64,000 bases of DNA, from contig JASAND010021422.1 of the NCBI GenBank assembly GCA_030248195.1, forward strand, positions 186,001 to 250,000, given 5' to 3'. Below the pieces are notes generated by a model. The model saw nothing but the letters and a program-made list of their open reading frames with translations. It had not been told where the DNA came from and searched no databases. Of this stretch, positions 23,906 to 34,400 are shown one piece after another (positions within the stretch are counted from its first letter, which is position 1; each line of letters opens with the position of its first letter). The stretch comes from Trissonchulus latispiculum (Eukaryota; Nematoda; Enoplea; Enoplida; Ironidae). The position numbers were made by a program, and so were the translations under genes.

Positions 23906-24986
23906 CAGAGTTGGAAGTGGGTCGAAATTTCGTGACCCGCGGGTACCCGCGACCCGCGGCCTCTGACCCGCGACCCACGACCCACGACCCGTGACCCACT
24001 GAGATTTTGACGACCCACTTGACCCACTTCTTTAATTTGGATATTTTCACATATTTAAGTACTCTAAAGCATGCATCGAGCAAAATTAACCTTTTAGACA
24101 TGAACATAGTGAAGTATTAAAACTTTCAAAAAAATTTGGCAAGTTCAAAGCTAGCTCCACTAGATTTCGTCTTCGTTTTCGGTAGTTCTGAGCAAGCTAT
24201 GCTATCGCAAAAGTATTGGGTTGGGACCTCGATCTGTCACTAGAGTCAGTATTTAGGCTACGTTATGAAGATAAATTGTATTTGCTTGTAGCAATTTCAT
24301 AAAAGTTCAGCCCCCATTCTGGTTTATTTTTTACAGCTCCGTAAAGTCTACCGCAGGAGTATTTATGTATTACTGTACTGTCCAGTCCCAACTTGGATAT
24401 GGTAGCAAACTACCATTTTAGTGGTTTATATCATACACATATTAGTACCAATAGTACATAGCATATACAAATTAAATTCGGAATGATCATAACTCGTTGA
24501 ACTGTGTCAAAATTTTAAGCTTCACATGTAAATATCTACTGGAGGAAGCAGTTTTTCACGCTCTGCAGGCTGTAGTAAGCTATCAGCATTGTTTTTACAG
24601 AAACTGTCTGCCAGAAAATCTGTGGCATTAAAGGCTTTCAGTGATAATAAAATATTTATGCCAATGAGCAGGTATGTCAGGGAAATATTAAGGTACTGAA
24701 ATATTTTGGACTGAAGATTCAAGTCAGATTCAATAGAAATAAACAATTTTATCATAAAAGCAATATCCGCATTCAAAAGAGCCAAAAGTTAAAGAAAAAT
24801 TGAAAATTTAACATAAATTGTAAATTTTCTGGTGAAATTAGCCCAAAATTTAGCGAAAAATTGGTATGAACAAAAATAACTCTTGACCCACTCTGACCCG
24901 CGGGTACCCACTGACCTGAAAGTCGACCCGCGGGTACCCACGACCCGCGGGTACCCGCGGGTACCCGCGACCCACTTCCAACTCTG
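23906..24986. mobile_element. hAT-like non-autonomous transposon
   Basis: Perfect 19-bp terminal inverted repeats, CAGAGTTGGAAGTGGGTCG, with an 8-bp target duplication GGTTGAAA at 23898-23905 and 24987-24994. An 8-bp duplication and CAG ends are typical of hAT elements. Subterminal regions on both sides are stacked GACCCGCGGGTACCCGCG-type units. The 1081-bp element has no transposase frame. Removing it and one duplication rejoins a SINE-like phrase, AAAGGTTGAAATCAGTGTAA, which also occurs near 32710. Confidence 0.9.
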
Positions 24987-25075
24987 GGTTGAAATCAGTG
25001 TAATAAACTAGCCTCGTGCTCCGAACGAAAGCGGTTCGATCCTCGCTTGGGATACTTTTTCACATCACTAGAAAC
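24987..25075 (+). mobile_element. SINE (family 2), right half after hAT insertion
   Basis: GGTTGAAATCAGTGTAATAA and a B-box-like GCGGTTCGATCCTCGC. The related copy at 32705-32845 has GGTTGAAATCAGCGTAGTAA and GTGGTTCGATCCCCAC. Its left part lies before 23906. Confidence 0.6.
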
Positions 25076-25142
25076 CTGCAGTACTACACATTGTCTTGTA
25101 CTTGTAGTTTAACTGAACTCCATAATTCGTTAAATTCTATGA

Positions 25143-25526
25143 CTAATTAATATCAAGACCAAGAGTACATAATAACTAAGAGTGTGACAAGCGTCAAGCT
25201 CTTAGTTATTAGGCTTGGGACATCATCTGCACGATAACGGCTGACCCCCCCCCCACAAATTAGACCCATCACTTCAAAGAAATTTGAACGCTATGCCTAC
25301 GTTCTAAAGCTCGAAAACACAACTAGTCAGTTGGTTCAATGTGCGTCTGTTGCGAGCTTCAGCACACAAACATAGCGTGCGAATTTCTTTGAAGTGATGG
25401 GTCTAATTTGTGGGGGGGGGGGGGGGGTCAGCCGTTATCGTGCAGATGATGTCCCAAGCCAAATAACTAATAGCTTGACGCTTGTCACACTCTTAGTTAT
25501 TATGTACTCTGGTTAATATTAATTAA
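25143..25526. mobile_element. AAGAGTACATAATA-family foldback MITE (copy A)
   Basis: The best preserved copy. The arms AAGAGTACATAATAACTAAG, AGTGTGACAAGCG, GGGACATCATCTGCACGATA, ACGGCTGACCCC and CATCACTTCAAAGAAATTTG are each mirrored on the right. The outermost TTAATATCAA/TTAATATTAA also mirror. It lies about 50-60 bases upstream of the start codon of the secreted-peptide gene and could lie in its first intron. Confidence 0.85.
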
Positions 25527-25576
25527 CCAATTATGCAATTCTAACTCTATTTCAGCACTGTCCACAAATACTCGCC

Positions 25577-25864
25577 ATGGAAAGTTTTGCCAAAATTCAG
25601 CGGCCGACCAGTGCTCTAAATTGCTTTCTTTCATTTATTTTTATGATTATGCTAATTGGACCGGGTCCGACTCAGGGGGCCGTCTTCAACCGACTGAACA
25701 TTGTATCGCCCCTCGAATATGGATACGTGCCCGCGGACAGTGCAGAACTGCGGAATCTTGAATCGTTCGGTCCCGCCTACAAACGGTACGCGGCCGATGG
25801 ATATCGATTGCCGCTGAGATTCCGCCGATCCGCGGAATTTATTCGAAGGATCAGCGCAAAGTGA
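25577..25864 (+). CDS. Secreted peptide precursor, neuropeptide-like
   Basis: 95 residues. Residues about 14-34 form a hydrophobic signal peptide (LNCFLSFIFMIMLIG), cleavable near TQG|AVF. The remainder carries dibasic sites KR (69-70), RR (83-84) and RR (90-91). Cleavage would release a 34-35-residue peptide ending GPAY, a 12-residue peptide YAADGYRLPLRF, and SAEFI. There is no Gly before the RR after LPLRF, so amidation of that peptide is not expected, unlike classical RFamides. The start is preceded by an acceptor-like CTATTTCAG 22-23 bases upstream, so a 5' UTR intron (or trans-splice) is likely. The coding part is GC-richer than its surroundings and an AATAAA follows at 25964. I do not recognise the family. 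Confidence 0.6.
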   Translation: MESFAKIQRPTSALNCFLSFIFMIMLIGPGPTQGAVFNRLNIVSPLEYGYVPADSAELRNLESFGPAYKRYAADGYRLPLRFRRSAEFIRRISAK

Positions 25865-25963
25865 CACTTAACTGGGTGTTAGGATGGTTGCGTGCGGGTG
25901 TTCTGCCAAAAGTCACTGGTTTCACTGAAAACTGACTGACTGCACTGTTGTTGTATAGTTTGC

Positions 25964-25969
25964 AATAAA
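25964..25969 (+). terminator. Polyadenylation signal AATAAA
   Basis: Canonical hexamer 100 bases after the secreted-peptide stop, followed by TGTTGGAG-type T/G-rich sequence. Confidence 0.55.
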
Positions 25970-26718
25970 AGTTTGTTGGAGATGATAATGTTACCATATT
26001 CCGTCGTTTAGTTGGAGGAGTTTACTTAATTAGTTAAATAGTAATTGGTAATTAGTTAAATAGAGCTATTCTGAGATTAGTTACTACCTTAGAGATTGTA
26101 CATCGGAAGATGAACTTCTAGATTTTTCGGAACCCCATTAGGTATTACTAAATATACTGCTAACGAAACTAAGGTTTTGTGAAAAGTATTTTAAAAATAC
26201 ACAAATACATAAATGGCCTAAGCACGGGACAAAGGCATATAGTCCTATTAGCACGGGACATATTATAGTCATTATAAAGACTAAACATCCGCGAAAGCAT
26301 ACAGCAGCTTACATAAGTATTAGATATATGTATGTATTATCTATTAAGTATTAAGTATTAAGTATAAACCAAAGTTAACGTTTATTATATTTTTATTTAA
26401 TATTAATGTTAAATTTAGGTATTTGAGCAAATTTTGTTGAAAACCCAGTAAACTCGAGTTTATGAGGGTCATAGATTCCCTCTAGATTCACATTCTCTGG
26501 ATAAATCCACATTTAGCGGTCCCCATGAAAGGCAAAGCTAATTTCACCTGGTTTAGAATATGTTTTCAAAAAAATTTAAACTTTTAATTCTAAATAATTT
26601 AAAACTTACACGGGTCGCTTTTATCTCAAAAATTTTGTCAAAGTTTTCGACAGATTTAATCCGGCACTTAGTTTAATTACAACCTTCATTTAAGCTTTAT
26701 CTTAACTACGGATTCGGA

Positions 26719-26928
26719 ATGGGACAAGATTCAACCTCAGATGTAGTCATCATAGTTTTACTCGGAATTATGGTTTGGTATCTGCTGTTTTCGGAGGACG
26801 GAGCGCACTCGCCCCGGATTCGAAAATTCCGTGAACGTGTCTTCAAGTTCATTGACGAAATTAAAAGTCGACATTTCGATAATCCACAAGGTCAACCCGA
26901 GCAGCCACCTGTCCAACCTTCGTCTTAA
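26719..26928 (+). CDS. Small single-pass membrane protein
   Basis: 69 residues: a short acidic start (MGQDSTSD), one membrane segment (VVIIVLLGIMVWYLLF, about residues 9-24), a basic amphipathic stretch (RIRKFRERVFKFIDEIKSR) and a Pro/Gln-rich tail. Positive charge after the helix predicts the C-terminus in the cytosol. The distribution of charges and the sharp hydrophobic segment look protein-like, but I see no family and no splice or poly(A) signal that would settle it. It could be a small integral membrane protein or a chance frame. Confidence 0.4.
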   Translation: MGQDSTSDVVIIVLLGIMVWYLLFSEDGAHSPRIRKFRERVFKFIDEIKSRHFDNPQGQPEQPPVQPSS

Positions 26929-26929
26929 G

Positions 26930-28487
26930 TTTGTACTTATGTACTTTTGCGCCCGGCTGGCTGCTAACCAAGATCTGGTAAAACTGGTGACTGAAATTAC
27001 TAAATTTACTAATGTAGTTTTGTTTCTGATGTGAAAATGCTTTGAATCTTCAGCAATAATTACATTATAATACTTGTTTCCGACTACAAAGGTTGACTTG
27101 TAAGAGCTCATCGAATTTATAACACTACAGACAGTGTATTATCTATAGTTTGTTTATAGCTTTAGCATTTAATCGTAATTAATTAACTGGTTTAGTTTTC
27201 AAGGTGAGTTACATAACACTACAAAATATTCATTGAACAATTTACAACAGTCCCCAAGACACTACCGTCTAAAACTTTATTTATCGCACGGTTTCCAAGC
27301 ACGGTTTTACCCACAAGGGAAAGTGTTCTGTGTAATTCTAAAGATTCTAACCCTGGACTGCACCAAAAAAGTTTGAGCATTGCAGCAGAACAGCAGACGC
27401 TTAGCTACAAGATTTCCTTTCAAAAATCTGACTTACCCTGGATTGCATCAAATAAGACTAGTGTCGGGTATGGAACCCTGGTGCTAGATTCACAATATGA
27501 CGGACCGTATGGTTTGCAAGTCCTCGTCGAAGGTGTGCGATGTCCAGACTCCAATAAAATGGTGATGTAGTCGATTGCTATTAGGGTCAAATAGAGCTCG
27601 CTCGTAAACGTCCAAATTCCTATACAACAGGGTTATTTATTCGTACATCAAAATAAACCAGACATTATCTAAACAGGAATTTGACTCAAACTATAGAAAT
27701 ATCCAAACAGAGCTAAACGATCACAAAATAGCAGAGATGACTGACTTCGCTCCAAACGACCTACCCACGACTCGATCTAACACCCCAACTGATAGCGTTC
27801 CGCCATCTTGAACTAGTTCGCATTTATGAGTTATATTTGAGCCACGAAATTAGCTAATAATAATTTTATCTTGCCCATTCATGAAACATTGCATTTTATG
27901 TTCAAACTCATCTACCGTATACTTAGGCTTAGCACACGGATATTTCCTATATTCTACACTAGGACTAACTGTGGATTAAACTAAGGACTAAGTCCGTTTT
28001 GAATGGGAAACCAGTACTTAGTCCACATGTAATCCACAGTTAGTCCTAATTTTTTTGATGCAATCCTGGCTAGTCTTCCGCTATTCCACAGCTATATATT
28101 CTTAAACTTTGTTGGTGCAGTCCAGGCTAAGTTTTTGAACTGGGTCCAAGTGTGTTGTATAAAACAGTAAAGCTTAAGTAGGAGTTAATACTTGATTGAT
28201 TTCGCTTCAAAAACAAACACATTTGTTTGCTCTACATATATATTAATGTTAAATATATTATGTTTTAAGTTAAATTCTATATAATAATATATTTATGTTT
28301 ATCACGTGGCCTTCCATTTAGCCAATCAAATGCGCGCCCTGTCAGTCCACAACCAATCACATTTAATTACAAAACTCACACATTTACACAACAGAAACCG
28401 CTAACAAAACAACATCACTATATACAAAGGAAATACTTAGAAAAAAGGGGGGTCAAAAAATTCTCCTCACACATACGTAGTATATAG
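26930..28487. other. Intergenic tract, no firm gene
   Basis: A hairpin at about 27958-28052 (GGACTAACTGTGGATT ... AATCCACAGTTAGTCC) is the only clear structure. A 65-codon frame at 27373-27570 lacks supporting signals. Confidence 0.5.
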
Positions 28488-31400
28488 TCATGGCTCTGTC
28501 AGTACGATATTTTTGTATTTTTTGGCCGATTTGTTGCTCATACACCGACGTGCCACCATACAGACCACTGTGGCCCACAGGACGAAGGCTATCGTAGCCA
28601 CCAGAATCCACAAGGCCCACCAGGCCCGCCGGTACGCTGCCAGCTGCTGACGCTCGTCAGCGGTTAGCGGAACTTTGGCGATTCGCTCCGGATCCTGGAT
28701 GCCCGCGAAATGGCTCAGACCGGGGACCAGTTCGTTCCAGAACGAGACGCCCTTCCAGTAGAAGGGCTGGTGGGCCAGTTGCAGCGGCTGACGTAGACGC
28801 ATGAAGACGGGCTCTGACGTGCGGTACGCCGGCCATCGTAGCCCCTCGACGGGCTGGGGAGTTGGATTTCTGAAAGCAGAAAGAAAACCAAATGGGTTCA
28901 CTTCGTTTGCTACGGTCAAGAGTACATAATACATAAGAGTGTGACAGATAGTTTGCTGTGCTGCAAGTATGTACAGACAATTCGGTGCTTTGGGATAGGG
29001 CATGACTGCCATTTAATTCCTTTTACTACACTCAAACGTAGAGGATAAGATGGGTGAATAGGACGGGGTGCAGACTCCCCCCCCCAGATCGCTGAAAAAA
29101 AGGGCAGACCACAGGTGGACAAGGGGGGGAATTTCCCTCCTCGGCGAAGTCGCCCACAAGGGGTCGCGAAATTGCTCTCACAAGGGGTAAGAAAACGGCC
29201 GCAAGGGGTAAGAAAATTGCCCAAAAAATAGGTTTTACGACTAAAATTTCTAAAAATTTTCCGGCTTCGCCGGAATTTTTCACTTAAAATCACTATTTCT
29301 AGCTAAAAAATTTCCGAAAAACGTGTTTTAGCTAAAGATCGCTGTTTTTTGTTAAAAAATGGCGAAAATTGCTTAAAACAAGTACCCCTAAGAAAAATAG
29401 CTCTTACAAGGGGTACCCAAATTTGCTTCCACAAGGGTCAGTGAAATTTGACCTCCCGTTCAGGTATGGGGCAGGCCCTACCCTTTTGGTGAGAACAGAA
29501 AGGGGCATCTCAGATCAGTCATGGCCGGCTTTTTGCTAAGACATGTAAGATATAAGCTATTTTCATTCATTTTACGATAGAACCCCATACAGTTTGGAAG
29601 TTTTCAGGCAGGGACACCCTCTTCAAAGTGGAGACACCTCCTTTCAGAATCTGACCTCTTGACCTATAATCAAGAGTACATAATACATAAGAGTGTGACA
29701 AACAGTTTTCTGTGCAGCAGATACAGAATTCGGGGCTTTGAGAGGTCACGAGACAACTTTTAGACAAAAGCACCTCCTACCCGTATTTAGCAAAATTGGT
29801 AATTAGAGTGGAGAAACTATCGGCCATCCGTTCATCCTCTGCATCGTAGTTGAAGTACTGATTACTGGAATATCCTTTTGTAAACAGGTAGGCGTGGTCA
29901 AGTCCATGGTAAGCCTCTACAATAATTGAAAAAAGGAAATCTTTGCCATGAGTTATTAACAAACTTGGTTTACACATATTCTACAGAAATTAAGCGCTTC
30001 CGTGGTTGTGGACTACTTAAAATTGTAATGAAAAAGTCCTACCCGTAGCATGGTCCTTCTTAACCATAAAAACTTTGCTGGAATAAACTAGACACTTGGA
30101 CCAATATTTACAATAAAAGTTTATTAAACCATCTGTACCTACAATTTAAAGTTAGATTTGTGGCCAGGGCCCTGTTGCATAATAACAATTTTCATAAGTA
30201 AATAACAATAGGCAATGTGGAGAAATAGGCAATAGGCCCTATTAAAATGAGTTGCATAAAACACTAATTGTCATAGGCTCTTTTTTCATACCTATTGACA
30301 ATGAAATCAATAGGTGCTTATTAAAATTAGCTGATTTTATTGTGCATAGTAATTGCACTGGACGATATGTTTTAATGAAACGATAACTGTTGAATGAAGC
30401 TAAACGTCGAGCAAACAATATTACAATAGTAAACAATAATAACAGAACAAAAATATTAAAATAATATGAAACAATAAAGTAATATGAAACATCAAACAAT
30501 AGGGTGCTTTCACAAGAGCTTAGTTTGTTTATTAATTTATACTTAACGTTTGCATTTTATTGCATGTTTTAATTTCAAATTTTTAAAATCAATGCGTTTT
30601 AGATTTCGCGTGAAGTCACTGTCAAAGTTTGCCTCTATAGTTTTGCTTTTTAGACATTGACGGCACGCTATTTTTCTATTTTTTATCCCTTTTACCGAAG
30701 AAAATGTGCTGAATAGCACAGAGAAGCACATATAATTGGAAACAAATTATCCTCTTTGATAATTCGAAAAATCAACTGATTCTATAGGTGAAATTTAATA
30801 GCTATTAAAATTGCTCGAGTTTTATGCAACGCTCGCCTATCGAAATCGCCTATTAAATTGGAAAAATCGCCTATTGCCTATTGTTATTGAAAATTAGTTT
30901 TATACAACGCTCTCAGCCTATTTACCTATAGCCTATTGGACCTATTGACCTATTAAAAGTTTTATGCAACGGGCCCCAGATTAGCCGGAGATATGGACCA
31001 AATTAAAATCAAAATTTGTAATGAAACTAACAGTAGCATTTCTAAACTGTCTTCATTACTTTTATACTGTCGTGTTCGAATTCTCTGCGGCGCGGCCATA
31101 TTGAAAAATGTGGTATCCGGTTCCTGTTCCTCATAGATCACAGAATTCGGCACTCTTTCGAAGGAGTAGAGAAAAACCGGTAGCTCCTTATCGGCGTAGA
31201 GGGCGGCTTCTTTGGCGCAGGGAGCGGCAAATTCTGCATCACTTTCAATCTAAAAATTAAGTACAAATAAAGGCTTGTTAGCTGTTAGCCTTGCAGAACA
31301 CCTCGGGTAATTGCAATGTTAATTATTCATGGTCTCCTCGCATTTGAAACGTTTTTTACAATTTGACTAACCGAACTAAACTGTTAACTGGATACGTTTT

Positions 31401-34400
31401 CCATCACAAAAATCAAATTTGTCAATATTCTTCGATTCGCACGCTCATATCTGCCCAAAGGCAAATCCAAAAAACTCACATGTCTAAGCTCGTCCACAAA
31501 TTCAAAAACATTCCACCGATTATTCGCTTCGTCGTTAGATGTAAGATAGTGGTAGTAGGAAGCATTTCCGATCAACTTTATCGTGGACGCTGGGATATCC
31601 GGGGGTAGCGCGGCGCCGTAGCTATTTTCTACCACATACTGAACCTTTTCCCGTCGTTCTGTGTCCGTCACATTGCGAAAATCGGACATAAATCCGTAGA
31701 ATCGCTCTAAAAGTGAGACCTTACCTCAGTAAACCGGTATGAGCAGGTTGATATGTACCAAACTGGCTTATTTTTAGGCCAAAATTTATGGGGGGCGATA
31801 TGGGGGGGCTCAAAGTTACCCCCCTCCCATCGATGGGGGCGCTCACCAAAAATGGGGGGGCATATTTTTGACAAAAATTTTGCAAATTTTAACGTTTTTT
31901 GTGCAAAAACTGCCAAAAACCGCTAACAAATGACTAGTTATAGGTGTTTTTAAGCTAAAATAACGAAAATGTCGTTAAAAATCCGGCGAAGCCGGAAAAA
32001 ATTTTGACATTTTAAGGTGAAAATGGTAAAATTTGGCAATTTTTTGTGTTATGGGGGGAAGTCGAAATTTATGGGGGGGGCTTTTTATGGGGGAGGAACC
32101 TCGAATGGGGGGGAAGTCGCCGCCCCCCCCCAGTAAAAATAAGCCAGCCAAAAATTCAGAATATGTGCAACGTCTAACAGAGACCTAAGGTCTACGTTTA
32201 AGTTTCGAAGTTATTCTAATCATTTTTGTTTTATTTTCTATTTTCACTTTTCAATTTCAGTTGACGCTTTTCAATTTCAGTTTCCATTTTGTCTAGTCTA
32301 TACGAGTTTGATAAGGATTATTTTTGACCGCAGTTTCGCGTCAACAGAATAGAATAGACTGTTTGTTAACTTCTTGCTCGTAAGCTCATACTCGAATTTT
32401 AAAAAAATTAATTCTGGCCAGGAATCGAACCACGGCCCTTTGGGTTCCGACTGCAACCGACCTCGCTTGTGTCCCCATTCGAGCTCCGCAATTCCGGTCA
32501 TAATCGGAATTCGAGGCAGCGTCGACATCATATGGGACACGTTGTACGGAATTAGTTCACCGTCAATTACTGCCTTCGATAATCCCAGCTGAAATTAGAA
32601 AGTCACAGTCAAAACTGAGATCAAGTGACTGAAAATAATACAAATTTTATACACAGTCTCTGAAGCTGTGTTGTTTAAAATTAATTATCAGTCATTCATG
32701 TGAGCTCCGAAAGGTTGAAATCAGCGTAGTAAGCTATTCTCAGCGTCCTGGTGTTTACTCTACTTAGGATCCAAAGGTATGTGGTTCGATCCCCACTCAG
32801 AACACTTTTCTTCATGTCTTTCAATTCTGATTTCAGCCTATCTCAACTGATTTAAAAATATTTCCACTGAAGTGAAAGTCTTTTCATTCCAAAATTAAAA
32901 ATAATCCGGTTAATAAATTTTAAAATAAATAATAAATAATAAATAAATAATAAATTTTTTATTAAGATTCTTAATTTTTAAAATTTTTAATACAATTTTT
33001 TATTAAATAGTGTCAACCTCATTTTACCAGTCGCTACTCTTGGCCAAAATATGAGATTGAAAATTGTTGCTGATTATTCCTAGATTTTGTTTTATTTTAA
33101 TCGATTTATTTTATTCTAATTTACTGTCCAAGCTATATTTTTTAACCTTTTTTGGCATTAAATTAAAATTCGCTGAGAACGGTAAAGTATCATGGAAACA
33201 AATTTCCTGATTTCTGGATTTCTGGATTTCCTGATTTCTGCAATTAATTAGCTTAATTACCTCCATGGTCAGAGCTTTTCTCAACTGTTTATCACTAAAG
33301 ATAGCTTTATCCTTAAAACAGCTCCAGAGATCGTCTTCGCTTAGACCTTCGTCACAGTCCAGCGGTTTCAAAACCAGCACACACTCATCATTCCTAAAAA
33401 AACTTAAAATCACATTATTAGATTTTAAATTTAACTTTAAATCAAGATTAAAAATTTAGTTTCAATTAAATTTAGATTAAATTTTAAATCGGATCATATA
33501 GCAATAAATTGATCCGTTGCGGATTAAATTTTAAATCGGATCGTATAGCAATAAATTGATCCGTTGCAGATTAAATTTTAAATCGGATCATATAGCAATA
33601 AATTGATCCGTTGCCGATTAAATTTTAAATCGGATCATATAGCAATAAATTGATCTGTTGCAGATTGATGATTGATTGACTGTGAAGAATGAAATCAGGA
33701 TTGAAAGAATTGAAGAAAAGTGACCGAGTGGGAATCAAACCACCGAGCTTCAGATTTGCAGACCGACATCCTACCGCTCAGCCATAGTCCGCTAAACTGA
33801 AACCTGAAACCAATCCAGCATACTGAGTTAATACTGAGAAAATTTTACAAACTTCACTGGACAACTTATTTTGTGGAACCTCATGAGCAATTTTTTGTTG
33901 ATATTTGTACAAAAATCCTATTCTTTTATTTTTTATTTAGTTACCGTCTCTCCTCTAGTCGGCCAAACATTTCCGATAAATCTTTTTCATCAAACTGTTT
34001 CCGGCAACTCAAATAGTCCGACAAAGTTTTGACATTCCAGTCACCAAAAGAGTCAGTGTTATCCATGGCCCAGGGAGCCAAGAGTGACCCACTCATGATA
34101 ATGGCACTGTGAACAATATCTAAAAAATAAAAAATAAACAAAAATCAAATTTATTGCAGGGAATCCTGGCAAATTTTAAACTTTAATTTCCCCACTAAAA
34201 CGGATGAACATGTAGTCGCCTACCCATTCTCCAGATTTAAGAATTTAATATTTTTTTGACTTTCAATTGTGCTTAACTTTATTAAAAATGGTTTTTAGGC
34301 AAATCTGGGGCACAAACTGGCAGAAAATAGCAATTTATGTTTAGCCATTGCATATTAAGTTAACTCTGTCTCCCATAATCGTTTTGGTAAACCTTAGTCC

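Noticed and set aside
27373..27570. 65-codon frame
   Set aside because: No start context, signals or recognisable domain.
28870..29012. N-terminal extension of the last esterase exon
   Set aside because: It is intron sequence containing a solo MITE end; the acceptor at 28870-28871 gives an in-frame join to the preceding exon.
32401..32470. B-box-like GTGGTTCGATTCC next to the exon 7 donor of the esterase
   Set aside because: No A box or cloverleaf; probably a worn SINE 3' part, noted only because it is beside a weak splice donor.
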